From NCBI GenBank assembly GCA_947503835.1, contig CANNFM010000001.1:372001-436000 (forward strand): DNA of 64,000 bases, in the 5' to 3' direction. Shown in pieces: positions 25,528-33,124 of the stretch. The notes below the pieces were generated by a model, which was not told the DNA's origin, did not search any database, and saw only the letters and a list, made by a program, of their open reading frames with translations. Source of the stretch: an uncultured Aquimarina sp. (lineage in GTDB: Bacteria; Bacteroidota; Bacteroidia; Flavobacteriales; Flavobacteriaceae). Every line of letters begins with the position of its first letter. Position 1 is the first letter of the stretch. Position numbers and translations under genes: made by a program.

Positions 25528-26469
25528 ATGAAAATCCTTCACCTAGACACTAATCATCCCCTACTCCTTGCCCAACTAGAAGCAGCTGGTTTTAAAAATG
25601 ACGAAGACTATTCTTCAACCAAAACAGAAATCGAAGCTAAAATTGCAATGTATGATGGGATCATCATTCGCAGTCGTTTTGCCATTGATAAAACATTTTT
25701 TGACAAGGCCAAAAACCTAAAATTTATTGGTCGCGTGGGTGCAGGATTAGAAAATATCGACATCAAACATGCAGAGCAACTAGGAATCAAATTGTTTAAT
25801 GCCCCCGAAGGCAATCGTAATGCGGTTGGAGAGCACGCCTTGGGGATGATTTTATCGCTGTTTAATAAACTACATCATGGTGATCGCAGTGTTAGAGAAG
25901 GTAAATGGCTTCGCGAAGAGCATCGCGGACTAGAACTAGATGGAAAAACGGTAGGGATTATTGGCTACGGAAATATGGGTAGAGCTTTTGCTCGTAAGCT
26001 GCGAGGTTTTAATGTAGAAGTTATTTGCTATGATATCCTCGAAGATGTAGAAAATAGCGATGCGATGCAAGTAGAACTTGATGAGCTTTTTGAGAAAACA
26101 GATGTGCTTAGCCTTCATACTCCAGAAACCCAAATGACTATTGGAATGATCAATAAAACGTTCATCAACAAATTCAAAAAACCATTTTGGCTGATCAATA
26201 CAGCACGGGGTAAAAGTGTGGTCACAAATGATCTAGTCGAGGCGTTAAAAGAAGGTAAGATACTGGGTGCAGGATTAGATGTATTAGAGTATGAAAAATC
26301 ATCATTCGAGAATCTATTTACTTCAAAAAAGGAGATGCCCGAAGCTTTTCAAGAGTTGCTTACCATGAAGAATGTAATTCTAAGCCCCCATGTAGCAGGC
26401 TGGACGGTTGAATCTAAAGAAAAGTTAGCCCAAACCATAGTTGATAAAATCAAAGCCGAGTTTTGTTAA
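25528..26469 (+). CDS. D-2-hydroxyacid dehydrogenase, 3-phosphoglycerate dehydrogenase type
   Basis: NAD-dependent D-isomer 2-hydroxyacid dehydrogenase of 313 aa. It has the N-terminal substrate-binding segment, the Rossmann dinucleotide motif GIIGYGNMGR (about residues 130-140), the catalytic Arg in NTARGKSVV, and the catalytic His in SPHVAGWT near the C-terminus. There is no ACT regulatory domain, so it matches the short SerA-like proteins of Bacteroidota, which probably oxidise 3-phosphoglycerate in serine synthesis; other 2-hydroxyacids cannot be excluded. Start MKILHLDTNHP follows the promoter at 25500. The next gene overlaps its stop by 7 bp. Confidence 0.88.
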   Translation: MKILHLDTNHPLLLAQLEAAGFKNDEDYSSTKTEIEAKIAMYDGIIIRSRFAIDKTFFDKAKNLKFIGRVGAGLENIDIKHAEQLGIKLFNAPEGNRNAVGEHALGMILSLFNKLHHGDRSVREGKWLREEHRGLELDGKTVGIIGYGNMGRAFARKLRGFNVEVICYDILEDVENSDAMQVELDELFEKTDVLSLHTPETQMTIGMINKTFINKFKKPFWLINTARGKSVVTNDLVEALKEGKILGAGLDVLEYEKSSFENLFTSKKEMPEAFQELLTMKNVILSPHVAGWTVESKEKLAQTIVDKIKAEFC

Positions 26470-27083
26470 AAGAAATCTTTACATCCTTACTTTCAAACTA
26501 TTCGAGTGATTCGAAACATGTCGAATCATTATGGAATGAGATTGAAAAAAATCACGACAAAAAGAATCGATATTACCACAACCTCTCTCATCTCGAACAT
26601 CTTTATAGTCAACTCAACAAAGTAAAAGATAAGATCGTGGATTGGGATATGGTCCTATTTGCTTTGTTTTATCATGATTATATCTACAATGCCCTAAAAC
26701 AAAATAACGAAGAAGAAAGTGCAAAGAAAGCTGTAGAAGTATTAAATTTATTATCTATAGACAAAAATAGAATTGAGCTTTGCAATGAAATTATATTAGC
26801 GACAAAAGGACATAATACATCAAAAAATAATGATGTAAACTATTTTACCGATGCCGATCTTTCAATTTTAGGAAGTGATTGGGAGAGTTACAAGGCGTAT
26901 TTTAAGAACGTAAGAAAAGAGTATAAATACTATCCCGATTTTATGTACAACAAAGGTAGAATCAAAGTGCTTCAACATTTTTTGGGGATGTCAAAAATCT
27001 TTAAAACCGATCATTTCTCTAACGAATTTGAGGCTAAGGCTAAAAAAAATATTCAACAGGAGATTGATTTACTTTCTAACTAA
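26463..27083 (+). CDS. HD-domain protein, predicted metal-dependent phosphohydrolase
   Basis: 206 aa. The residues HNLSHLEHL (about 40-48) and FYHDYIYN (about 69-76, the HD pair), followed by LATKGH and FTDADLSILG, fit the COG4339-type HD hydrolases. Substrate unknown. No in-frame ATG lies near the expected N-terminus, so TTG 26463, which overlaps the previous stop, is the likely start and implies coupling with the dehydrogenase gene. A LuxR-type gene follows 25 bp after the stop, so the three may be one operon. Confidence 0.75.
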   Translation: MLKEIFTSLLSNYSSDSKHVESLWNEIEKNHDKKNRYYHNLSHLEHLYSQLNKVKDKIVDWDMVLFALFYHDYIYNALKQNNEEESAKKAVEVLNLLSIDKNRIELCNEIILATKGHNTSKNNDVNYFTDADLSILGSDWESYKAYFKNVRKEYKYYPDFMYNKGRIKVLQHFLGMSKIFKTDHFSNEFEAKAKKNIQQEIDLLSN

Positions 27084-27108
27084 TATAGAGTTCTCATAAA
27101 TTTATAGA

Positions 27109-27522
27109 GTGAAGAAAACTATTTTCATTTTTGCAGCATTAGTTATAGCGCTGCTTTCGCTTTTTCAGCTAAGTAAATACAGTGTACTCACTGGTAGTGC
27201 TTCTATAGAGATTATAATCGCCATAATTGCCATCATTTTCTTTGTCATTGGAGTGATCATCAACAAAAGAGTACTACATAAACAAAAGATCTTGAGTAAG
27301 GAAATAGATCATAAAAAGATCCAAGAACTAGGGCTGAGTAGACGTGAACATGAAGTGCTTTGCGAAATAGCTTCAGGATTATCCAACAAAGAGATCGCCG
27401 AAAAATTATTTGTTTCAGAAAGTACTATAAAAACCCATGTTTCTAATCTGCTTGTAAAATTAGATGCAAAACGCCGTACACAAGCAATACAAATTGCTAA
27501 GGAACTTAGGATTATTGGTTAG
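27109..27522 (+). CDS. Small membrane protein with LuxR-type HTH
   Basis: 137 aa. Two N-terminal membrane helices (about residues 3-20 and 33-50) are joined by a short basic linker to a LuxR/GerE HTH (about 73-137: LSRREHEVLCEIASGLSNKE, then STIKTHVSNLLVKL). It is a standard LuxR DNA-binding domain, more canonical than the TPR-linked ones on the minus strand. Such two-helix LuxR proteins are widespread in Flavobacteriia; their signal is not known to me. The start is GTG 27109. The DNA target is probably local; the next gene is a DUF4199 membrane protein. Confidence 0.78.
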   Translation: MKKTIFIFAALVIALLSLFQLSKYSVLTGSASIEIIIAIIAIIFFVIGVIINKRVLHKQKILSKEIDHKKIQELGLSRREHEVLCEIASGLSNKEIAEKLFVSESTIKTHVSNLLVKLDAKRRTQAIQIAKELRIIG

Positions 27523-27572
27523 AAAAAATATTCAAACTGGTCAAAAAAGATTAAATTCAAAAATAATTGTCT

Positions 27573-27649
27573 CCTCTCCCTCGAGGGAGAGGATTAAGGT
27601 GAGGGTGTTTTTAAATCCCCTCATCCTAACCTTCTCCCCAAGGAGAAGG
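27573..27649. repeat. REP/BIME-like pair of palindromes
   Basis: Two 20-bp palindromes, CCTCTCCCTCGAGGGAGAGG (27573-27592) and CCTTCTCCCCAAGGAGAAGG (27630-27649), flank GGATTAAGGTGAGGGTG and its loosely inverted partner CCCCTCATCCTAACC. This layout is typical of REP-like mobile palindromes found between genes in many bacteria. It lies in the gap between the LuxR-type and DUF4199 genes. Confidence 0.65.
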
Positions 27650-27769
27650 AATAAGAAATATCGTTTTATTACATTTAGAACTAAAGTCGAATACAATTCA
27701 TACTTTAGTATGAGTTCGAATCACCTATCAAAACCTACTTTTGAGGCAAACCATTAAATAAATAACAAG

Positions 27770-28291
27770 ATGAAAAATACCGTTTTACGTTACGGAGTGT
27801 ATAGCGCAATAACCATATGTGCATTGGCTCTAGCTGGTTGGTTTTTAGGAAAAAATCTTGATTATTCTATCCAGGAAGTAATTGGATATGCCGGCATGAT
27901 TGTATCCTTATTTTTTGTGTTTTTTGGAATCAAACATTACCGCGACAAAGAGAATAATGGTTTGGTTTCCTTCGGAAAAGGGCTACTCATAGGAGTGCTA
28001 ATCTCTTTAATTGCAGCCTTAGCATTTGGAATCTTGGATGTTATCTATGTTAAATACATTAATCCCGATTTTATGGCCGAATATTACACCCATTATGTTG
28101 AACAAATGAGAAGTACACTATCCGATGCAGAATTTAAAATCGAATTTAAGAAATTAGAAGCCCAAAAAGAATTGTTTTCGAACATATTTATGAGCTTCTT
28201 TATCATGTTTGCCACCGTACTCATCATTGGATTTATCATTTCATTACTATCAGCACTAGTACTACAACGCAAACCCAAAATTGATAATTAA
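27770..28291 (+). CDS. DUF4199 family membrane protein
   Basis: 173 aa with four predicted membrane helices (about residues 8-27, 37-53, 70-92 and 142-165). A hydrophilic segment with many Glu and Lys lies between the third and fourth. The order and the motif FGIKHYRDKENNG match the DUF4199 family of Bacteroidota inner-membrane proteins, whose function is unknown. ATG 27770. It overlaps no neighbour, but the DUF1801 gene starts 13 bp after its stop and is probably co-transcribed. Confidence 0.75.
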   Translation: MKNTVLRYGVYSAITICALALAGWFLGKNLDYSIQEVIGYAGMIVSLFFVFFGIKHYRDKENNGLVSFGKGLLIGVLISLIAALAFGILDVIYVKYINPDFMAEYYTHYVEQMRSTLSDAEFKIEFKKLEAQKELFSNIFMSFFIMFATVLIIGFIISLLSALVLQRKPKIDN

Positions 28292-28304
28292 AACCAATAT
28301 CGGT

Positions 28305-28763
28305 ATGAAATATGAAGCAAATACACCCGATGAATATATAGCCGCTATTCCCCAAGAACGGCAAACAGCAATGACACAACTAAGAAACATTATTAAGAAG
28401 AATCTTCCCAAAGGCTTTTCTGAAGAAATTAATTATGGAATGATAGGCTACGTGGTTCCGCACTCGATATATCCAGATGGATATCATTGTGATCCCAAAT
28501 TACCGTTACCTTTTATGAATATTGCATCACAAAAAAACTTTATAGCCGTATATCACAGTGGGATTTATGCCAATAAAAAAATAATGGATTGGTTTGTTGG
28601 CGAATATCCCAAATATGTTACAACCAAACTGGATATGGGTAAAAGTTGTATTCGATTTAAAAAACCGGATCAAATCCCAATGGAATTGATTGGTGAGTTA
28701 GCGTCCAAAATAACGGTACAAGAATGGATTAATATGTACGAAGCCAATATCAAAAAGAAATAA
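28305..28763 (+). CDS. DUF1801 domain protein
   Basis: 152 aa. The sequence MKYEANTPDEYIAAIPQERQ with FSEEINYGMIGYVVP and the tail KMDMGKSCIRFKKP-like segment match the DUF1801/YdhG fold family, small soluble proteins of unknown function (one branch relates to iron chaperone-like YdhG/frataxin-like folds). ATG 28305 is preferred over the upstream in-frame ATT/ATG extension, which would overlap the DUF4199 stop. No promoter is evident in the 13-bp gap. Confidence 0.72.
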   Translation: MKYEANTPDEYIAAIPQERQTAMTQLRNIIKKNLPKGFSEEINYGMIGYVVPHSIYPDGYHCDPKLPLPFMNIASQKNFIAVYHSGIYANKKIMDWFVGEYPKYVTTKLDMGKSCIRFKKPDQIPMELIGELASKITVQEWINMYEANIKKK

Positions 28764-28809
28764 AAACAGATTCCCTTTTTCAAGGGAATGATAAAAACTA
28801 ATTTTACCA

Positions 28810-29196
28810 ATGAAAAACAGAGTAACAGGATTAGGCGGATTCTTTTTTAAAACCAAAGATCCAAAAACAACAAAAGAATGGTACGGAAAACATCTGGGAT
28901 TACCGGTTGATGATTATGGCTGTACATTCTGGTGGAAAGACAAACAAGGCAATGATTGCTCTACCCAATGGAGTCCTTTTAAAGATGATACTACCTATTT
29001 TGCACCGAGCAAAAAAGAGTTTATGATGAATTTTAGAGTAGAAAACCTAGTAGAATTACTTAAGGTTCTAAAAGAAGAGGGCGTAACCGTAGTTGGGGAG
29101 ATTGAAGAATATGAATACGGAAAATTTGGTTGGATTGTAGATCCCGAAGGAAATAAAATAGAGCTTTGGGAACCCATAGATAAAGCTTTTTTATAA
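28810..29196 (+). CDS. VOC (glyoxalase/bleomycin-resistance fold) family protein
   Basis: 128 aa, one VOC module with two beta-alpha-beta-beta-beta halves. FFFKTKDPKTTKEWYGKHLG in the first half and WIVDPEGNKIELWEPID in the second are characteristic, the last Glu being a usual metal ligand. Substrate cannot be told from sequence. Probably the last gene of the DUF4199-DUF1801-VOC run; a bidirectional terminator follows. Confidence 0.8.
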   Translation: MKNRVTGLGGFFFKTKDPKTTKEWYGKHLGLPVDDYGCTFWWKDKQGNDCSTQWSPFKDDTTYFAPSKKEFMMNFRVENLVELLKVLKEEGVTVVGEIEEYEYGKFGWIVDPEGNKIELWEPIDKAFL

Positions 29197-29200
29197 AAGA

Positions 29201-29224
29201 AAAGCCGGCATATATGCCGGCTTT
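29201..29224. terminator. Bidirectional terminator between convergent genes
   Basis: AAAGCCGGCATATATGCCGGCTTT is a perfect palindromic hairpin. It lies 5 bp after the VOC gene and 29 bp beyond the DUF805 gene on the other strand, so it can serve both. Confidence 0.85.
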
Positions 29225-29252
29225 CATTTGTATATTAAATAGTAATCTGTTT

Positions 29253-29588
29253 TTACTCTCCAGCTTTTGGATCAGACCCATATTGGTTATCTCCTTTTGT
29301 TCCTTCAGTAAAGGCAAGAATAATGTTATAAATCGGAATCAACATATACCACCAATCCTTATCAACATCATGCATTCTTCGTACGGCAACAGCAATACTA
29401 GGTATAAGGGTAGCTAGTGCATATATACTTCCAAGCGTAGCCAAGAAACCAATTTCTAAAACACCCGCAAGAATAATCAATCCATACATTATAATAATGT
29501 TAAATAAAAAGAACATCCAATATTCCTTACGTCTTGCTCTTCCTGAAAATCCAGCGTAATTTTTTAATGCTTTTAAGTACCAATTCAT
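29253..29588 (-). CDS. DUF805 family membrane protein
   Basis: 111 aa. The start MNWYLKALKNYAGFSGRARRKEYWMF is the family signature, followed by two to three membrane helices and the conserved RMHDVDKDWWYMLIPIYN segment and NQYG near the end. DUF805 (YhaH-like) proteins are small inner-membrane proteins of unknown role, sometimes linked to envelope stress. It is a single gene, convergent with the VOC gene. Confidence 0.85.
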   Translation of the reverse strand: MNWYLKALKNYAGFSGRARRKEYWMFFLFNIIIMYGLIILAGVLEIGFLATLGSIYALATLIPSIAVAVRRMHDVDKDWWYMLIPIYNIILAFTEGTKGDNQYGSDPKAGE

Positions 29589-29725
29589 AATTTTTATTTA
29601 ATTAGTTAGTAGTATCAAATATAGCAATAAATTTGAGTTATCAAAATATTGGATACTATAACCAACGCGTATAACCAAAATTAAGACCGCTAAACATTCT
29701 TAATGATCTTCAGATTTTTACGTAA

Positions 29726-29733
29726 TATTTTTG
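29726..29733 (+). promoter_or_regulatory. -7 box of the TM2 gene
   Basis: TATTTTTG is a perfect TAnnTTTG match, 36 bp upstream of ATG 29770. Confidence 0.6.
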
Positions 29734-29769
29734 TAATTTTCTGCGAATTAATAAATCATTATAAACAAC

Positions 29770-30141
29770 ATGAGTGAAGAAAACAACAACTTAGGGGATG
29801 ACATTAAAAAAGGTGCAGAAGAAGCTGCAGAAAATGTAAAAGAAAGCGCTAAAGAATTTGCCGAAGAAGCCAAAGAAATAATTGGTTCTCAAGACAATAA
29901 AAAGGTTCTTGCCGGTATTTTAGCTATATTTTTAGGTTGGCTAGGCGTACATAAATTCATTTTAGGATACCAAAAAGAGGGATTTATATTACTTGCTTGC
30001 GGACTTCTTGGATTTTTTACTTGCGGTATTACCTCTATGCTCTCATCTGTAGTGGGAATAATAGAAGGTATTATGTATCTAACTAAATCTGACGAAGAAT
30101 TTTATCAAACATATCAAGAAGGTAGCAAACCTTGGTTTTAA
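29770..30141 (+). CDS. TM2 domain protein with amphipathic N-terminus
   Basis: 123 aa. An N-terminal Lys/Glu/Ala-rich segment (about residues 8-45, KKGAEEAAENVKESAKEFAE) should form an amphipathic helix of the YtxH/late-embryogenesis type. A TM2 domain follows (about 50-112): two hydrophobic helices separated by a short loop with FLGWLGVHKFILGY and a GIIEGIMYLTKSD end. Function unknown. Single gene with its own promoter and a terminator at 30148-30179. Confidence 0.8.
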   Translation: MSEENNNLGDDIKKGAEEAAENVKESAKEFAEEAKEIIGSQDNKKVLAGILAIFLGWLGVHKFILGYQKEGFILLACGLLGFFTCGITSMLSSVVGIIEGIMYLTKSDEEFYQTYQEGSKPWF

Positions 30142-30147
30142 TATACT

Positions 30148-30179
30148 AAAAAGTCAGAAAATGTATCTCTGGCTTTTTT
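30148..30179 (+). terminator. Intrinsic terminator after the TM2 gene
   Basis: Arms AAAAAGTCAGA (30148-30158) and TCTGGCTTTTTT (30168-30179) pair with one G-U; a T run follows. Confidence 0.65.
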
Positions 30180-30189
30180 ATTTCATTTT

Positions 30190-30211
30190 AATATCGTAAT
30201 ATTGCGATATT
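30190..30211 (+). promoter_or_regulatory. ArsR operator overlapping the ars promoter
   Basis: The inverted repeat AATATCG...CGATATT (arms 30190-30196 and 30205-30211) spans TAATATTG (30198-30205), a -7 box with one mismatch. An ArsR dimer here would block polymerase and self-repress the operon. The ATG of arsR is at 30223, giving a leader of about 10 nt. Confidence 0.7.
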
Positions 30212-30222
30212 AAAATACGTAA

Positions 30223-30546
30223 ATGGGAATTACCAAGACTCAAATATTCGATAAAAAACAAAACGAACTTGCCCAGTTCTTCAAAATACTAGGACACCCG
30301 GCGCGTATTGCCATCTTGCAATATATTAGCACCCAGGATTCTTGTATTTGCAATGACCTTGTAGAAGAAATTGGTTTAGCACAGGCTACCATTTCACAAC
30401 ATCTTAAAGAATTAAAAAGCATAGGATTGCTCAAAGGTGAAATCGAAGGTAAAAGTATGTGCTATTGTATCGATATTAATCGATGGAATGATCTACAACA
30501 ATTACTAAATTCTTTTTTTAATACTACTAAACAAAATTGTTGCTAA
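30223..30546 (+). CDS. arsR: ArsR family arsenic-responsive repressor
   Basis: 107-aa winged-helix repressor. The segment SCICNDLVEE (about residues 46-55) has the Cys-X-Cys that binds As(III)/Sb(III) in classical ArsR. The recognition helix LAQATISQHLKELKSIGLL and the wing GEIEGKSMCYCID follow. The C-terminal NCC may add a thiol ligand. It is expected to sit on the overlapping inverted repeat and release when arsenite binds. First gene of an operon with a DUF6428-like gene, an acetyltransferase and arsC. Confidence 0.85.
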   Translation: MGITKTQIFDKKQNELAQFFKILGHPARIAILQYISTQDSCICNDLVEEIGLAQATISQHLKELKSIGLLKGEIEGKSMCYCIDINRWNDLQQLLNSFFNTTKQNCC

Positions 30547-30575
30547 ATAATAGCAACCTAAAAAAACCATACATT

Positions 30576-31061
30576 ATGACTACATCAGAATTCATTACAT
30601 TATTAGCCGAACATCAAGGCAAATCATTGTTATTTGAATATGCACCAGGTATGCTAGTAGGAACAAACTATCATATCACCGAAGTAAAACACACCTCGAT
30701 TGACGCTGTAGATTGTGGAGGTAATACAGATGCCTGGAAAGAAACGGTGATTCAGTTATGGGAAAGTCCAAGCGAATTAGGCAAGCCTGATTATATGGGT
30801 GTATACAAAGCCTTAGGAATACTAAGAAAAGTAGGCACCATGAAAGACTATGAAATGGAAGCTCCCGTTAAAATCGAATACGGTAATGCAATGTTTCATA
30901 CGGCACAGTTACATGTCAATGATTTTGAAGCCAAAGAAGGGCAATTAATCCTTAAACTAGCTGTACAACCTACCGATTGTAAGGCAAAAGAAACATGTGG
31001 TGTTCCTGAAACAGCTACCGCAGAAGCAACATCTTGTGCCCCAGGTAGTGGTTGTTGTTAA
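30576..31061 (+). CDS. DUF6428-like protein of the ars operon
   Basis: 161 aa, start at MTTSEFITLLAEHQGKSLLF. The predicted family (DUF6428, name from memory) recurs next to arsR in Bacteroidota. The body is a small soluble domain with VDCGGN and LHVNDFEAKEGQLILKL. The C-terminus is unusual: the last 27 residues contain five Cys (TDCKAKETCG, SCAPGSGCC), a plausible metal- or arsenite-binding tail. The role is not established. The next start codon directly follows its stop, so translation is probably coupled. Confidence 0.65.
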   Translation: MTTSEFITLLAEHQGKSLLFEYAPGMLVGTNYHITEVKHTSIDAVDCGGNTDAWKETVIQLWESPSELGKPDYMGVYKALGILRKVGTMKDYEMEAPVKIEYGNAMFHTAQLHVNDFEAKEGQLILKLAVQPTDCKAKETCGVPETATAEATSCAPGSGCC

Positions 31062-31559
31062 ATGAATACGCAAATTCAAATAACACCCTTTACCAAAACT
31101 GATTGGCCGGTTATTTCTGCAATTTATAAAGAAGGTATTGATACCCAAATGGCAACTTTTGAAACCTTGGTACCCACCTGGGAAGTATGGCATACATCCC
31201 ATATCAAATCTTGCAGATTAAAAGCAATAATCAAAGATGAAATTGTAGGCTGGGCTGCCTTATCCCCTGCTTCTGCAAGAGAAGTATACAAGGGTGTCGC
31301 CGAAGTTAGCATTTACATAACATCAAAATATAGAAATTTAGGAATTGGTAAGTTACTTTTGTCTACATTAATTACTGAAAGCGAAGCCGAGGGTTTCTGG
31401 ACCTTGCAAGCAGGAATTTTTAGTACTAATAAAGCAAGTATTAAATTACATAAATCTTTAGGATTTAGAGAAATTGGCTATCGCGAAAAAATAGGAAAAT
31501 TAAACAATATCTGGTATGATAATACCATTCTAGAACGTCGAAGTAAAACAATACTATAA
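31062..31559 (+). CDS. GNAT acetyltransferase, ArsN1/phosphinothricin type
   Basis: 165 aa GNAT fold. The acetyl-CoA loop VSIYITSKYRNLGIGKLLLS (about residues 83-102) and the C-terminal NKASIKLHKSLGFREIGYRE are typical of phosphinothricin acetyltransferase-like enzymes; residues near QMATFETLVPTWEVW match the start of that family. In ars operons this type is called ArsN1, which acetylates the organoarsenical antibiotic arsinothricin. The ars context and family fit that role, but the substrate is inferred. Starts on the base after the previous stop. Confidence 0.75.
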   Translation: MNTQIQITPFTKTDWPVISAIYKEGIDTQMATFETLVPTWEVWHTSHIKSCRLKAIIKDEIVGWAALSPASAREVYKGVAEVSIYITSKYRNLGIGKLLLSTLITESEAEGFWTLQAGIFSTNKASIKLHKSLGFREIGYREKIGKLNNIWYDNTILERRSKTIL

Positions 31560-31603
31560 CCACAAAACACCAGATTCCTTTTTTAGGGAACGACAAAAAA
31601 ATT

Positions 31604-32029
31604 ATGATGAATATTTTAGTACTATGTACAGGAAACTCATGCCGTAGTCAAATGGCAGAAGGCTATTTAAGACATTTTGCAAAAGAGCAGGCAACAATAT
31701 ATAGCGCAGGTGTAGAAACACATGGTGTAAACCCTAAGGCCGTAGCTATTATGAAAGAAGATGGAATTGACATTTCTAATCACACCTCTAATAATTTAGA
31801 AGAGTACTTAGACATTAACTTTGATTATATCCTTACGGTATGTGATAATGCTAAAGAAAGATGTCCCTTTTTTCCTGGCAAAGCAGAGCGATTACATTAC
31901 GACTTCTTTGATCCTTCAAAAATTGATGGAACTGAGGAAGAAATACATGCTGCTTTTGAAAAAACCAGAAATCAGATTAAGGAATATTGTAAAGATTTTA
32001 TAGAGAACCAGATAGTTCTTTCGAATTAG
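31604..32029 (+). CDS. arsC: Arsenate reductase, thioredoxin-coupled LMW-phosphatase type
   Basis: 141 aa. The N-terminal P-loop LCTGNSCRSQMAEG has the nucleophile Cys, and Cys residues in LTVCDNAKERCPFFPG form the relay pair. Together these three Cys are the signature of the thioredoxin-dependent ArsC that reduces As(V) to As(III). Last gene of the operon, 44 bp after the acetyltransferase. No arsB, acr3 or arsM is found next to it, so export of arsenite must rely on a gene elsewhere. Confidence 0.9.
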   Translation: MMNILVLCTGNSCRSQMAEGYLRHFAKEQATIYSAGVETHGVNPKAVAIMKEDGIDISNHTSNNLEEYLDINFDYILTVCDNAKERCPFFPGKAERLHYDFFDPSKIDGTEEEIHAAFEKTRNQIKEYCKDFIENQIVLSN

Positions 32030-32042
32030 AATTAACGGTACG

Positions 32043-32076
32043 AACTGAAGAAACCAAAAAAAGGGTTCTTCAGTTT
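32043..32076. terminator. Bidirectional terminator between arsC and the minus-strand operon
   Basis: Arms AACTGAAGAAACC (32043-32055) and GGGTTCTTCAGTTT (32063-32076) flank an A-rich loop. The far arm overlaps the stop codon of the carboxypeptidase-regulatory-like gene. Confidence 0.75.
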
Positions 32077-33124
32077 ATTCTAATCCATAATCCAACGGAA
32101 GCATTTTTCCCACCTTTAGTCGACCCATATATCCATCAAATTGAAACAACTTAACTGGTCCAAAATTTCCATAACTATCGATATTAAAACTAGTATTTTG
32201 TGATTTAAACATGATACTTGAACGCAATGTTTTATCATATATTATAGAAATTTTTTCTGCCTCAGCCAGCACGTTTGCAAATCCATTTTGCATACTAACT
32301 TTAAAGTGTGCTTCTGGTTCTACTTTTTTTCCTCTGTAAATGAGTTCAAACCTATTTTTCTTTAGTGTATTGGTTGCAAGTGAACGCATAAAATGTACTA
32401 CAGATCCGTTGTATGCGTTTTTTCTTCTTCTAACATACTTCAATTTATCATCTTGGGTATTCACAATATCTTCAAATTCTTTGAAAAAACTGTTGCCCAT
32501 AAAAAACACAGATTTCACGATAGGTTTTGCTCCTTTTTTATGTTTAAATTCGACCTCAAAATCCATAAGATCATAAGAAATAGAATATCCAAACAAATTG
32601 TTTCTAATCTTTATAGGAACATATGCACTTGCATACAATATTTTCTTAGAGGTGCTATAAAATAGATTAATATCATCTTCATTAAGAATAATACAATTTT
32701 TCTGTAATTCTTTGGAACCAATAAAATTCATTTTAAAATAATGCATTTTTTTCTCTCTGCTCCAATCATCATTTTCCAAAAATACAGGGTCTAATAGCTC
32801 TAATTGTTCCTTTAAATAAACAATAATATTATCATTATCCTCAATTTCTGATTGATCTAAAGTTACATTTCGGTATCCCAGATAAGATATTATCAGAGAT
32901 TCACTACTTGCTGTATTTAATTCTAAATAAAATTTACCTTTTGTATTAGTAATTGTTCCTTTGGTAGTACCATTAAGGTATACTACAACGGATTCTAATG
33001 GTTTTTTAGTAACATCATCATACACTATCCCTTTGAGTTCTTTTTTTTGAGCGTATGAAGATGAAAAAAGCAGAATGAAGATTAAAAACAGGCTAGATCT
33101 AAAAAAAAGCTTATTTATCTCCAT
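32075..33124 (-). CDS. Secreted protein with carboxypeptidase-regulatory-like domain
   Basis: 349 aa. A signal peptide (SLFLIFILLFSSSYAQ) is followed by a CarboxypepD_reg-like beta-sandwich (about residues 29-105: GIVYDDVTKKPLESVVVYLN, GTxTNTKGKFYLE, YLGYRNV), as in many outer-membrane or periplasmic proteins of Bacteroidota. The remaining 240 residues, beta-rich, match no family I recognise. Its ATG lies inside the end of the upstream olsF-like gene (14-bp overlap), so the two form an operon, which hints at an envelope role. Confidence 0.78.
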   Translation of the reverse strand: MEINKLFFRSSLFLIFILLFSSSYAQKKELKGIVYDDVTKKPLESVVVYLNGTTKGTITNTKGKFYLELNTASSESLIISYLGYRNVTLDQSEIEDNDNIIVYLKEQLELLDPVFLENDDWSREKKMHYFKMNFIGSKELQKNCIILNEDDINLFYSTSKKILYASAYVPIKIRNNLFGYSISYDLMDFEVEFKHKKGAKPIVKSVFFMGNSFFKEFEDIVNTQDDKLKYVRRRKNAYNGSVVHFMRSLATNTLKKNRFELIYRGKKVEPEAHFKVSMQNGFANVLAEAEKISIIYDKTLRSSIMFKSQNTSFNIDSYGNFGPVKLFQFDGYMGRLKVGKMLPLDYGLE

